Positions 45,404 to 59,075 are shown, counted from the stretch's first letter. The stretch is 64,000 nt of DNA from Jaltomata sinuosa (GCA_003996215.1 QJPP01001811.1:55791-119790); one strand, 5' to 3'. Program-made: numbers and translations. The notes: a model not told the origin generated them from the letters alone.

Positions 45404-47661
45404 GTGGAAGGGAATTCACCCGAGAAGGAGCAAGAGTTCGAGCATACTTCCCCTCAGTCTAAAGATGGGAGGAATCCTCATCCGGGTCTACTGGTTCAGA
45501 TGATGAAAGTGACACAGCTCCAGTACCAGCTAAGGATGGTCAAGACTCAGCCATACATATCTCCAGTATCAACGATACTGAGTCTAGTTTCGGCTAAGGG
45601 CACAACATCTGGCTCTGGTAAAGAAGCAGCTGCCAGTTCAAATTCAGACACAGAAAGCACAACACTGGAAAAGGAGAAAACTCTACCTACCCCAAAAGCT
45701 CCTGGGACAAATCTCATTATTACATCCAAAGATCAAGAACTTCGGGAGCAAACTAGGTGGAGTGTGAATGAAGTCAAGGAGATTATGATTATGGGCTGGA
45801 GCTGATGGCTAAGGGGCACATGAAACACCCCATTGTGGAAGAATGGCAGATCGACTCCTCCGAGCTAAAGGAATTCCCCAAGCTTGAGGAATTTTTCAGA
45901 CACTACAATTTAGCTTGGACTAGTAAGCCACTCCCTGAGTATCATCCAACTATTGTGAGGGAGTTTTACGCTAACTACCAAGCCATGCAAGATAGCCGAT
46001 GTCAGAAAGGTTAGAAAGCTAAAAATATGCCCGCTCTTGAGAGCATCCCTGTGCAAGGAGTTATGATTGATGTTCTGGCCCAAACAATCAATAGGTTCAT
46101 CTATGGGCCCTAATATGTCAAACTTTCTAAAACATCAAAATACAAGCACATGTCTAAGAACAAGGATGGTCGCATCAAGTGGTTAGCAAAGGCCCTTAAA
46201 CAGAGTGGCACCCTAAAATGTCTTTATTAGGATAAGCCATAAATCACCAAAGCATCTCTGAGTTATGAAGCAAAATTTTGGTGGGCACTTGTTCATCTTT
46301 GGCTTATGTCGAATGGAGGAGACAACCATCTGACCACTGATAGAGCAGTTCGGTAGCCATCTTGATCTCCAAGTATAAGATAAATTTTGGACAAATCATC
46401 ACTGAAGAGATACGGGATTGGGTCACTAAAATTAGCTCTTCATACCCTTTTCCCTGTCTACTCATTGAGTTGTGCCATGATGCTGGAGTTCCAAGGTATT
46501 CAGGGATTGACTGTAGTTCACGAGATATACAGACTCATAATACTGAGAGGTCCAAAGATGAGATAAATATACTCGTCCTGAGAAACACTTCAGGATTGGT
46601 TGAGCCCACCACTTTACATGATGCATTTGTGTTGCCGCCAGATGTTGCACCCTATAATGCTGCTTTGCCTTCTTCATAGGTAGCCTAAATTAAGAGACTC
46701 CATAAGTAAAGGAAGAAGCTTCTGACACTTCGAGGCGTCTTCATCGTGGTGTAGTGTTGACTTCTCGCGGTGTTGACATCTCTATTCCTACCACCGCTAG
46801 GGCTCCTTCCATATCTATCGCTGCTCCACTTCCATTACCAGAGATGACTTCTATATATGACTTCTATCCGGTGAATTATTCTAATACTATTCAGACTATG
46901 ATCCAGCTACAGGAGCAGATGCCAAAGTTTACTGAACAGTTCTAATCTATTATTGATGCCTTGATACAGTGAGCCATTGCACCATTTGCCGATGTGCATG
47001 GCCGGATAAATTCTATGGAGGAGAGGATCAATCACCAATTGGATGAGATGGGTATGACTGAGCTTACTCAGATAAAGAAAGAGTTAGAAGGGTTGCAGAT
47101 TAAGGTAGATGAGTTGAAAGTGTGCCTGGCCATAATGTACTCCAGTATTCCTGTAGTGATGCCACAAACGCCAAGTGCGCCTATGCTAAATTTGTAGGAC
47201 AATGCCAACCTGAGCTATGAAAGAAAGATGATGATGAAAAGGAGGAACCAACTAGTCTTAGATGGGAAAAGAGAAAGAGGAGAATAAAGGATAAGACAAC
47301 TCGTGATGAGGGTGGCGATGCCCCATTGAGCCCTAAGTCAGTGGTTTGCAAAGAAGAAAAAGTTGAGAAGAAAAGGAAGAAAAAGCAAAGGGAAGTGGAG
47401 AAAATATCCCCAGTCAAGCACCAGATTCTAGTAGATGCTATCGGTAGGGGCACTTTCGAGAGTGGTACTACAAGTGCCACAGATGTACCTTCTTTAGACC
47501 CCAGTGTGGGAGTGAGTATGAGTAGTGATGAAGCTTTTTGGGTAGCTATTGATCTTGAGAAAGTTGCGGAGGCAGCTACTGTTACTGAGAAAGCTGCTGA
47601 GGCATCTACTGTTGTTGAGAGAGATGCGGGTACCGATACAGTGGTCCCAGTTACTACATAG
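45404..47661 (+). pseudogene. Extra ORF of Athila-like element (plant transposon-protein domain plus coiled coil)
   Basis: Open pieces at 45404-45805, 45805-46014, 46362-46679, 46754-46945, 46994-47197 and 47326-47661, separated by stops. The middle part resembles the putative plant transposon protein domain (FFRHYNLAWTSKPLPEYHPT; FPCLLIELCHDAGVP). A coiled-coil stretch follows (MHGRINSMEERINHQLDEM, then KKELEGLQIKVDELK), then a Lys-rich and Thr/Ala-rich tail. It sits between integrase and LTR, where Athila relatives may carry an env-like ORF, but I see no signal peptide or membrane segment. The function is unknown. Confidence 0.6.
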
Positions 47662-49319
47662 GATGACCACGCCTAGGCACTACAGGTATGCCTTGCCTCT
47701 CTTATTTTGATATTTTTTAGTGCATTAGGATTAATGCACACTTCTTTTTGATAGGGTGAGGGTAGCTTGGTTATCTGTGTATGTTTTGATAGAGTGTCTT
47801 GGTGAAGTCTGAGTATCCAAGACACCCGCGTCGTGCTGCGATGTTAAATCAGGGGTTGCATGGGAGACAACCCATGAGGGTACTTAAAAGGTACCCGCAT
47901 CCTTGGGGTTTTCTTGCTGTGTTTTTTCTCTGAGGATTTTTAATTTCTGTTGTACCAACATGTTTAGATAGGATGTGTATTTGTAAAAGAAAAATAGGAA
48001 CTTAATGCAGTCTGTGATCTGATTTTGAATTTTTTTTGTGAAAATAGATACCCCTCCAAATTTTTGTGCAATTAGCTTGTTAAGACTGACCTTGATGGAT
48101 CTGTGCATTGACATTGTGTATATAAATGTGATAAGTGGCTTAAGCTAGGGCATGAACTGATAGTTAGCAAATCATTAGTTTTAACTCTGTGCCATGTGCG
48201 TGTGAGCTGCTTTTGTATCGTTCTTACTGTGTGTGCCAATTTAGAACTTGCCTAGTTAGTCTTGCTTTGGTTGTAGAGTAGTTGGTCAGGATATGATCAT
48301 AGTCCATTTTTGAAAAAAGTCCACTTGGCCTAAATGACCCACCAAATGAAATTGATTCTCTTTGATCCCTAATTTTGAGCCTGAACTGAACCCTTTTGTT
48401 GTCAAGCCTATTCACCTTCCCTATTTTCTATGAATATTTATTTTGGCCCTGGTCCCTCCTTGGATATTGTGCACCTCAACTCAGGCAAATCGCCTAAGTT
48501 GAGGGTGCCTATTGTAAAGGTAAATAAGAAGAACGGAGTATGAAAAGAGAGGGTTAGCAATTAATACGAAAATAACGGGCGTGGCTTATGTGCTTGAAGA
48601 ACAAAAAAGGAAAAAAAGAAAGAAAAAGAAAAAGAACAAGAAATAGAAAAAGAAAAAGAAAAAGAAATAGAGAAGAATCGAAATAAAAGCCATACCCGAT
48701 TGCTTGATGAAAGTGAACTTTAAAAAAGAGAGAAATAAGGGAGGAAAAATGTTGGTCTAAAAACTTGGAAAATAAAGTAAATGTAGTGTCAAGGAAGGTA
48801 TAATCACTATTGCCCAAATATACCATACCCGTCCCCGAGCCTACGTTACAAGCCTAGTAAAGTCCTATAGTGATCTTAACCCAACTATTCAAAAGCTAAG
48901 GCATAGAAAATAAGGGCAAGTCTATGGTATTGTGCATGTACAACTTGAACTTCTTTGCAAGAGTGAGTGTGATCCTAGTCCCTTCTTATTGAATGAAATT
49001 ATGTGTGAGAGGGACTTCTTTACTGTGAGGGCACTAGAGTAAACTGTGATTGCTGATTGATTGGGTAATTTTCACCTGTGTATGCTAGCTTGTCCATTGA
49101 TATCATTATGTCAGCCGTGGATCCGTTTTGTGTTGTCTTTACAAATGGTATATGCGCATTGGTTTTGTACTGAAGAAAAGAGAGGGCGTTGATACTATGA
49201 ACTGAAAGGGTTGAACCATCTGAGTGATGTAGTTCCTAGGTTTCTTTTGCTTAAGCATCATTTTAGTTTAGTTTAGTTTTGTTGCTGGAGGACAAGCAAA
49301 TATTCTAAGTTGAAGGTGT
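47662..49319 (+). other. 3' non-coding region of the + Athila-like element
   Basis: Holds the third 74-nt copy (47803-47876), an AAAAAG-rich tract (48600-48670) and 'TTGCTGGAGGACAAGCAAAT' before the polypurine-like tract AAGTTGAAGGTGT (49307-49319). A diverged direct copy of part of it is at 38890-39250. Confidence 0.65.
47803..47876 (+). repeat. 74-nt element, copy 3 (after extra ORF)
   Basis: Starts TGAAGTCTGAGTATCCAAGA and ends CAACCCATG, gap-free against copies 1 and 2. Confidence 0.9.
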
Positions 49320-50689
49320 TGATGTGCGGTATTTCACGGCACTTTCTACGCTTAAAACTAAGGATTTTAGGAGTTCTTAAGTGTGTTTTATTAGATATGA
49401 TGCCAGTTTGCTACATGTGTAGGAAAAAGTATTGAAAAGATAAAAAAGACGAAGAGTCTGTTGTTTCTAGGCTAAATAAAGTGCCCCACAAGTGTGGGAC
49501 CACCACAGCTCGTGGGAAGGACCGTGAGAACAAGGCAGTGGAACTACAAGGCTAAAACCCATCCCACGACCAAATGGGACGGGCGCCAAAATCACAACTG
49601 TCCATCAGCCTTGCCAGTGGAAATTTAATAGAAGACCTTGCATAGAGTGAAGAAGATGCGACGGTCAGCCCATGATGGCCCGTGGCACCAACGATGGCCT
49701 GTGGGATCTACCCGTCAAGATGGTCGTGTTTCAGCTGTCCTAGTTCAGGTAGGATTCAGTCTTTATTGTGTATAAATACCTTTCCTAGGGTTTTATTTTG
49801 TTGTTACTCATTTTTTAGGACATCATAGCGTATTGTTGACATAATTATTCCATACTTTTGAGAATTCAATTATTAGTTCTTGATTATTGAAGTGTTCTTG
49901 AGAATTCAAGTTTCTGGATTTCTTTACTTATTGTAAGATATAATTATGATCTCTTCATCTAAATCATTATTTTCTTACAACTATGAGTAGCTAAATCCAC
50001 AACTAGTGTTGTGGGAACCATGACAAATTAACAAAGTAGGCAAAGTACTTAGTAATTCTAGAACAGTGTTCATGCATGTATTATTCTTCCCTTCGCTTTG
50101 ATTGATTTTTTACAATTGCAAACATTAGAACTCGCCTTATTTTTACTTGCTTGACCAAAGGGGTACCAAATGGGAAAATAAAATATACGACGGAGATTTG
50201 AGGCTACCAACCCTCATCTAATTAGCTTGAACTTGCCCAGGGAAAGCTAATCTGGGATCACTGGTAAGGGTTAGGAAAGCAAACACCCGTAGACTGACCA
50301 ATTTGCGAGGTGAAATTCTTCTATCTTGGTAACCATCCATTTAGGAGAACCTAATTCACCGATCTTGCATATATAATACTAGACTAAATTGCTGGTGCAA
50401 CGCCTTACTGCGTTATGAACTCATGGGGAACACTGCCCTAGTCACTTCTCTCATTGATTACAATAATTGAAACTGTTACTCTGTTACTTATTAAACTCTT
50501 TGTTACAAGCATGACTTGTTAATTTAAAACCCCCCATTGGAGAAATAAGACGGTTAAGAGCGCAAATAAGCATAGTTGACCTAAGTCCTACTATATTCCC
50601 TTTGAGATCGATCTTAACCTTGGTTAGGTTCTATATTTGAACATCGACCGTTTTATACTTCTTTTTAGAGGTGTAATTTGGGCGTATGA
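49320..50689 (+). repeat. 3' LTR of the + Athila-like element
   Basis: Begins TGATGTGCGGTATTTCACGG and ends GTAATTTGGGCGTATGA (the usual CA is GA). A TATA box TATAAATA lies at 49780. It contains the CCCACG/CGTGGG words. Confidence 0.7.
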
Positions 50690-53305
50690 ATTAGGTGGGT
50701 AAATAGAGGAATAAAAAAAAGGCTAATTAAAGAAATGCCTAAATCATTTCCTAGTTTTAACTTTCCTCATTTCGCGTTGCACACACACTAGGCAAGTTCT
50801 AGACATTAAGATGAAGCATGGATCAAATAATTTCTAACACACATGGCACATAGTTCTAACTGTTAACTACCAACTCTATGCACATGACAACTTAAACACA
50901 ATCATTAAACTTGATAAGCACAATGTCATACACAGTGCCAAACAAGTCAGAGTTTCAGTTTGTTGCACATACTCAGCAGAATTTTGGGGGAGGGATTACA
51001 TCTTTAACAATAACACAAACATGCTTCTATTTACAAAACATCACTGCTTCAGTCATCCTGGTTTATTCAAGTTAAACAAACAAAACTACACCACTACCTA
51101 TTCTAAACATGTCAATTAGACAAAACTGAATGCCATCAGGAAAAGAAGTCGGTAAGAAAAACCCAAGGGCAGACATCCGGATAGATCCACCCCCACTAAA
51201 AAGCTTGCATTATCTTCAATACAAAGAAAATAAAAATAAGGGAAGTAGGACTTACCTATAGCGCCCTAGGCGCTTCGGTTTGAAGTCTGTGTGGTTGCTG
51301 CATCTGTAGCTGTGTCAGAAGGTAGAGGTGCGGTAGTAGACTCACCTAGAGGATCAGGCTCAGCAGCAGCTGGCGTACTAAATGAGGTACCTTCCACTTT
51401 AGGCATAATGGTCTTAGCCAATGACTCTCTAAGACCCAGCTTAAGAAATCTGGCCTCCTCTCGTTCAAGCTCTAGTCGGCTCAACTCAGTACCATTATCC
51501 TCTCTAGGTCACTTCTCTGTGTTTCTCAAAGGTGGGTCATCAAAAGCATGACAAAGAACAACATGCTCATCACTCTCCAGAACAACTACAGGGTCACCAA
51601 AAATAGGCACAGGTCTAGACTGTAACTCCTGAACATCCCTCCTAGTCAGTGCCAACTCCTCACGGAATACTGCAATGTCTGAAGATGGGCCAGAGCGAGT
51701 GTTCTCATTTAGTAGGATATCAAAACCATCCATCCTGGCATGTAATTCATCAAGAGAGTTCTGAAGTGGTGTCAGTGCTTCCTCAATGGCCCGTGTAACA
51801 AACGACCGTAGATCATTCAAAAAGCTTTGTACCTGCCTATCTGTATAGTCAGCCTTATAGGCCACTGACATAAACCCCTTTCTAGTGTAAGCATATGGTG
51901 CATTTGGTTATGGAGGAGAAGTAGCAAAGGTGGTCAGAGCAGCTGTAGAAGAAGTGGCAGCAGCAGTGGAGGCAAGTGTTATCGCACTTGTGGGCCCTTA
52001 TTGGGCTGAGTCATCCTGCTCCCCTGGTGGCTCAAATTTTGGCTCCAACGGTGGATTTTCCAACGTGCAAGATGATATTCCTATCTTCACAGCCTCACGA
52101 GTCTCATCTTTGGTCTTGTCAATACCTGGACCCTGGTGGCTTCAAGCAGCTCATCAAACCCAGAGAATAGCGTGACACCTGCGTCCTGACACAACCTGGT
52201 GATGAGACACGGGAAATGCATGATGGTGTTTAGTCGTGCTGCCCTCTCCCATATCTCCATCGCAATAAGAGGCCCAAAGTTCATGAGGAACCAAGACATT
52301 AGACTCGCCATAAGCGTTGCTCGGTCTATGGTCAAATAGTCATCCCCTATGGTTGGCATCAACTGCATATGCATGATATCCCGCCTGAATTTAGCCACAA
52401 AACTCAAAGTGTTCTTATGTATTCTTGGTACTTTTTGTTCAGCCAAGCCAACTCTTTCTCTGTTATCACTTATGCAAACCATTCTTGTTCAAATTTGTGA
52501 CGGATGAGCTTGCGATTATATTCAGGAGTGGAGGTGGAGAGATGTAATTGTGTCCAAAGTAGAACCGGTTGATGGTTCTTTCAGAGATGTCAACATTTGT
52601 TCCCCTGATTTGCACACTATTGAGAGCTGGCTGTGAGGTGCTAGGTGTATTCGGAGCTTGGATGTTATTTAATGTGACCAGATATGCTGTATAAAACTCC
52701 CAAATTAGGGTAGGACAGTAGTGACCCAGTGGACCACTCAACCAGTACAGCTTATAATGTTTAAACAAAGCATAAAGTGTTGGGTACTCGGGTAATCCAG
52801 ACAAACTGATCTGTATCTCATTTGCAATACCCCTTATTGGATTACCCATTTTGCTTTTCTCGAGTCCGACTTTGTAAAATTATTTCATGCCTAGAACTCC
52901 CCAGCGGATACTATCCCTATATTGGTTATGTTATTATCTCTCCTCCCTCATGTGCTGCTGTTCCGCTATTTGAGCTTCATCCTCTCAAGCTTCTGCCTGT
53001 GCAGTCTATTCGCCGTCCTGTTAGTTTGACCCCGATACACCTGGAGAAGATGATGAAGAACCCTCCTTTTCAGACTGGGAGGGTTCAAAAGTGACTCTCT
53101 ATGTTTGACGTCTAGTCTGGGGCCTCTCCAACTGAACTACTTCCTCCTCAAACTCTGATGGATAATCCCACAATTGGGTTTCAATTTCTTTTCTCCAACC
53201 TACATGTCCTCGACTACTACCTCCTTGCCTTGGTAGATTTTTACAAACCATACCATTGGAATGTGCGTTAGTACCACCAGACATCCAAAAGAATATAGGA
53301 ATCAT
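50690..53305 (-). pseudogene. Athila-like relative on minus strand: extra ORF and 3' non-coding region
   Basis: Read on the - strand: 53305-52466 encodes FKHYKLYWLSGPLGHYCPT and, at 52482-52087, FPCLITRLCQDAGVTLFSG, matching the + strand extra ORF. Then 51871-51509 is coiled coil (FLNDLRSFVTRAIEEAL) and 51484-51266 is the tail. After the stop at about 51262 comes CGCTATAGGTAAGTCC, equivalent to CACTACAGGTATGCC at 47673. The non-coding part 50690-51250 matches 47660-48260. Several frames, so inactive. It breaks off at the LTR of the + element. Confidence 0.65.
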
Positions 53306-54640
53306 AACATTTCAAAAAGTTAAAACGGTTTGGGTTACAAATTGAGTGAGAACAACCCATTTCCATTACAATTTTGTATAGCCAGAAAGTCCAGTGAAAT
53401 GAAAGGTTATAACGGCCGAAGTTACAGACCGTTTTCGATGGAAATGATCCATTTCTTCTACCATTTTAGTTAAACAGAAATTGGCTAATAATTAAAAGTT
53501 ATAACAGCTGGGATTAAGAACCATTTTAGGTAAGAACGGTTCATTGTCCCCATCGTTTTGCTAAAACAGAAACTACAACAACAACAACAATGATTATGGT
53601 TCAAGAAACGGTCTGTTATTAAGCATAACGAGTCGTTTCATGAATCATAATGTCAAACTGTAGCCCCAAAATCCAAATTCTTCTCCTTACAATTAAGGTT
53701 AAGATCCGTAGAGTACTTCTATGGTTCCTATGTCTCATCGTAACTATAAAAATTTGAGTTTGGCGAGAGTTCAGGCTTCAAATAACATATATACAACATT
53801 ACGATCATGGAAATTTCAACGAGTGCAATCCTCCCGTAATCACAGATCACACTTCTCCGTATCAATAACGTAATCCATGCTACTCAGATTTCACATGGTT
53901 AATTATGCAACTACTTTCAACCCAAATTCAAACATGCAATCATCTTTAAACAAGTATCCGCACCATGAATTCAATGCCCAATCAAAGAATAACACTACCT
54001 TCAACCCAAACCCCATCGTGTCTCTATTGTTACTAACTAGTGTTCCACAAAAACAATAACCAATCATGATAGCAAACCTAATTTCTAATTTAAGAACATA
54101 TGATGGGTGGGATCACCATAGTACTTCAAGAATGAATGCATGATTAGAGAATACCTGATACATGAAGACTTGTTTCTTGAAAAAGATAAGAGCACACGGG
54201 CGAGAGAGAGTAAGAAGTGATGGGTCACGGTGGGAGAGAGAAGGATTTATAGAAAGAGAGTTGTGAGGGAGAGAAATAATGGAGTAACTTCTTTTTTTGT
54301 GTGGGATAAGGGGAATTTGAAAAGACCATCGGGTATTTAAAACCCTTCTACTAATTGTTTTTCAATATATATATATATATATAATATTTTTTTATGTGTA
54401 CGGAGCCGACCAGAAATGCAGCTCGAGAGTCAAGTTATTACGGACATCAAAACAACTTATTTTCTTGGAGAACTGTCTATTTTGACTTCCGTAATGGCTT
54501 ACTAGAACCTTCATGTTGACAACTTTACCCCAGCTTGGCCTATGACCTTTAATGGCTTGTTACGATTCATTTTGGGGTCCGTAGGCCACATCGGAGTTCA
54601 CTTTTTTCAGACTTTCTTGGTCATATCACTCCATATTCTT
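53306..54640 (-). repeat. Internal spacer of the - strand Athila-like relative
   Basis: Carries repeated AACGG/CCGTTATAAC words (53330-53640), the theme also seen in the LTR at 36920-38237; (AT)n at 54367-54382. No pol is found beyond it. Confidence 0.5.
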
Positions 54641-57600
54641 TCCTGCAAAGTGAACACCCATTAATCCATTCTAACAACTGTTTTATCCCTTTTCAAAATT
54701 TATTATTTATTTTCAAGGAAATAAAATAGTTTTTGACACTTAGAAATTATTTTAAAACTTAAATAAAATTTCAAAATAATTCTAAAACAAAACAGAGTCG
54801 TCACTTAATTTTTATAAAGAAATTAAGAAAACTTAAAATAATTTCAAAGACTTAAAAACAGAAATAAATCTTTACAATTTAGAGAAAAATAGGTAAGGGT
54901 TCAAGTAACGTCTTACGAAGGTTTTTAAGGCACTTAAGAACGTCCGTTTAAAAAATGGTTGACCAAAACAATTTTGACTAACTTAAAAATGACTAATTTC
55001 GAAAGAATTGAGATAAATAAAAATTGTTAAAAGACATGAAAAAGGCATGATTTCAAATAAAGACATAATTCATAGAAGAATTACTAGAAGAGAAAGACAC
55101 TATTTTTTGAAGAAAAGTTTGAACAACTTTTATCTTTTCCGATTGAGAGTGAAAAATAAATAAAGTTACAAATTTATTTAAAATAAAGGTCATTTGAGGA
55201 AAAATGATCATAAGAGAAAATGATTTTAAAAGAAGTCTTTTTTTGAGTGAAAGATCTTTAAAAGATGCATTGATTTAAAAGAACTAATAACCAAGGAGAT
55301 TTTTGAACTAACTTTTAAAAAAATAAATTAATATAAAAATATATTTCTTATGACATTCAAGAAATTGTTGAACCTAAGCGAGACTTAATAGCCTATGAAT
55401 GATAAAAAGGAAAGCATTTTATTTGAAAACTTTTTTTTTTTTTTTGAGCAAGTTAACATAAGGTCCAACTTTTCTCTTATTTTACGACCAAGTTAAATTA
55501 AGTGACGAGATTTTGGACAAACAAATTACAAGAAAAATAAACAAAGATAAAATTAAAATAGCAACATTTTAGGGGATCTATTTAGGTTAATTAAAATTAA
55601 GTTAGTTAATACAAATAATTAACATAAACTAAATAGAAATAAAGAGATAAGGAAAGAATTGGGCTTTTTAGGCCCATTTGCAGGTATCCAGATTGGACTT
55701 CAATTTTAATGGACTTGAATCCATTTCTTGTTTGTATACCAGCTATATATACTGCTGTATACTGACTATATACTTTGTATCTTTTGCTCCCAAGATCTGT
55801 ATATTAGCTTCCCTTTCCATTTCTTCCTTTCTTGGCTTTTGTATACCGGCTTCTTGTTGTTGTATATCACCTGTATGCTGCTGTATATCGCCAATATTGA
55901 TGTATATCAACCTGTTTCTTCATGTATTAGTCCATTCTTTGGACTTGGCAAGGCTTTGACTTCTAGGACTGGGTCTCGGCCCAATGGAATGCAAGGGAGG
56001 GAGTCCATTGGACTCAAATTGAAAGGTGTTCATGCATAGAGAAGAGTAAAGAATTAATTATCAATTCAAAGTTCAAATCACAAGCAGTCAATTCATAGAT
56101 TCACAATAAGAAAAATGACATACTGCTGACTAGCTATATTCTCTTAAAGAAATACATTTTTTTTGAAAAAAGATCCAAATTGACATAATAGGTTGTTTAA
56201 AGACATCTTATCCTCAATACAAGTCTTTACTAAGTGGGGTTCATGAATCTTACAAAGAACTTGATTTTAAGCCTATACAAATAAGACGCACTGGCGAGTA
56301 TCCTCGATCTTTAGGCATCGATTCATACAGTTAAACCCAACCAAGAAGATTCAGGAGAGAAGAACACAACTTATATTTTGCCCAAAAGTAAACGATCAAT
56401 CTTTCCTAGGGACAAACTAAAAATAAAATCACTAACTGTGATCTCAAGACAGTGAACTTGTAGGGATGAAGACAGACTATTATGAAGCTCTTTTCATCTC
56501 CTAGTTCCAAATTTTCAAGAATGATAAAGAATTACTTCGTATGACAAATTTATGGACCTCACACAACACCATAGGATTTGCAGATTACTCAAAGTATTCA
56601 AACCTTCATAGCATATGGAATTATCCTCTAACAGGTCCTAAGGTTAGCAAAAGAGAAGCAACCTTTCTCATATAGACCAACAGAAAGCACCGACAGGTAT
56701 TCATATATTCTTTCGACATACTTTTAGTGAATTAAACCAAGAATTTGGAAAGAGATCTTGAACTATTAAAGGTTATTAATCACCATGCAATCTGCACTCC
56801 TTCAAAAGATAACTAAAGAATGCTTCTTGTGATATTATCCTCCAACTGACTATAATAACAGCCCGTAACAACAAAGCAGAAAGGGATGCGACATGAATCA
56901 CTATATGATGGAGAGAAAGAAAACAAGAACAATGACGACTTGTGTTTTATACCTTTCTTTGAAAAGAAAATCTTTTACTTGATGAAAGCTCTAATCTTTT
57001 TGAGTCGACATTATTTGAGAAGCATTAATCAACATAATAATCTCATGTTTTAGCATAAAATAGACTGAATTTTATACCAGTGGTTACTGGACAGTCCCAA
57101 TACACAAAAAGAAGAAGAGGAAAATCAGGACTTTGGGCTGTCGATTAGCTCAGGTTTACCCTTTCACAACACATAAGAGGGAGATAGAGAAGGAGAAGGG
57201 GAAGAACCTCAAACAATATAAAGACAATAATAGCATCTTAACCTACCCAAATATTAATAGCGGCTCATGTATTTCAAACAAGCACAAAGGTAAAAACAAA
57301 CTAACCAAAGGTCATCAAATGTGTGAATCATGCTTATACCAACTGAAAGAAAATTATTTTTGCATATGAAGCAGACATACCAAACACATACTTTTGAACA
57401 ACTAATCAAGAGGAAACAATAGGGAGTATCGGGTCTTTGGGAGCATTTGGGAGAAGCCTAACCTTGTGGATTTGAAGCTTCTCCCAAAATCTCAACCATT
57501 CCCCAATAGACTCAACCTATTATTTCCTTAATCACACAGAACCAAAAACAGTCAGCCAATTCACGAACAAAACTCGACACGATCAAAAAAATAATCATTC

Positions 57601-59075
57601 AGCCAATTCACAAGCAGAACTCGACACGATCAAATAAACAACAAACCAACACACAAATAAGAGTGAGAAAATAGTGAAGTAAGGAAGTAATTTTACCTTT
57701 TCCCGGGAAACAAACTGAGACGAGACGAGTTGAGCTTCACCGGAGAATCTCAACTTTCCAACGAACGAGTATTCTTCTGATTTTAAGCCGAGAAAACCAA
57801 GAAATCAGACAACCTTAATGAACTAACACGATTTTTCTTATGCTCTTCGTTTGATTTTACAGGTTTCCCCAAGAACCGGAGAAAAAGACTCTCCAAGGCC
57901 TTGCTACCCAAAAACCCACCCTTAATCAATGAGAGAGGGGGGTTTATATAGAAGGATTCTAGGATTCCAATGGATGGAGATTGGGGGGAAAATATCTGGG
58001 ATTTTAGAATAAGAGTTCAGGGGAAATTGAAATTCAAAAACCAAAATCTCCTGATTCAGACACGTTTGTACCTGGAGGTACGATTTTGATCATATACCAA
58101 TGCTTAAGAGAGCAATCCACCACGATTTTCGGGAAGGAGAACATTGAGGTGCCATCTGTGGAGCTTTTGGGGTTCTTCTAGAACCTGGACAACTCACTAT
58201 TTTCGTACAACGAACGAAGATGATGGAGAATTAGACAAAAAGGTAACGATTTCTGGATTTTTGGGGTCATTTGCTGGAGTTTCATCGTTGTTTGAGCTGG
58301 GTTTGGACGAAGTTGTGGTACTAGGCGTCGTTGTTGTCATTTGTTTGATGAAGAGAGAGAGAGAGAGAGAGAGTATAAGGATTGTTTGGGTGTGTTGGTA
58401 TGTTGATGTAGAAAGAAGAGGAGTATATGTGTATTGAGGTGTGGGCTGGACCGGGTCTGGGGAAATGTTTGGGCTGAGGCAGATTTGGGTTCAATTGTTG
58501 CCTGAAAATTGAGAGGAGGGAGGGTTAAGGAATTGGCCACATTTATTTTTTGCAAATGTGGCCGGATTTGGTTAAGTTGATAACCATATTTGATTTAAAT
58601 TTTAGCCAACCATTAAGATGGTAGCCAAATCAGACCTAATCAAATTAATTCGAAAGAAATTAGGCCGTAATTGAAATAGGGACAAACTAAACATGATTAA
58701 TTTAACCAAGCTTTTATTATTTTAAAACAACTAAAATAATTAATTTTCTATCATATTTAATCATGTATTTATAAACACCAATTTCGCAATTTAATTCTCG
58801 TTTGAATTATTTTTAACCAAAATAGACAGTTTTAAAATATTTTGAAATAATTTTGGAAAAATCCTTTGAATATATACTAAAATTCCCAAAATAATATACA
58901 TCTATATATATTATGAATATACGTAAACGTATGTTTATTCATGAAGATTAAAGAATATTCTCCGAAATTAATTTTGAAAAATTCTTTTAATTGCAAAATT
59001 AATTATTAAAAATTATTCAAAATTTAAAAGCTCGATAATTAATCAAATAGTGGAGGGTAAAAATTGGGTGTCAAC
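54641..59075 (+). repeat. LTR-like non-coding block
   Basis: Ends AAAATTGGGTGTCAACA, a phrase that I associate with LTR ends in Solanaceae, with an internal-type start TTGCCCCTTCC directly after. Starts are not defined. AT-rich at both ends; a TATATC-rich patch at 55740-55920; (GA)n at 58351-58372. Short open frames (55678-56039, 58144-58437) have no likeness to anything. Confidence 0.35.

Larger units (their letters stand above)
39260..50689 (+). mobile_element. Athila-like Ty3/gypsy retrotransposon, rearranged 5' end
   Basis: Order on the + strand: gag C-terminal part, protease, reverse transcriptase, RNase H, integrase, a repeated spacer, an extra ORF, a non-coding region, a polypurine-like tract and an LTR. 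The protease neighbourhood (MLKQLSINIPLVEALEQMP), DLGASINLMP and LMDDF are characteristic of the Athila branch. There is no 5' LTR or primer-binding site; the left end joins a displaced 3' non-coding region. Stops and frameshifts make it inactive. Confidence 0.8.

Noticed and set aside
45404..47661. Env glycoprotein in the Athila-like element
   Set aside because: Position fits, but no signal peptide or transmembrane segment is visible and the middle resembles a plant transposon-protein domain.
48554..48826. Phe/Leu-rich antisense open frame with apparent membrane segment
   Set aside because: Generated by the AAAAAG microsatellite-like tract.
55678..56039. Cys/Ile-rich open frames near 55.7 kb
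   Set aside because: Two overlapping frames produced by a TATATC-rich repeat; no support for translation.
58144..58437. 97-residue ORF ending in Arg/Glu run
   Set aside because: The RERERE tail is the (GA)n microsatellite; no homology recognised.
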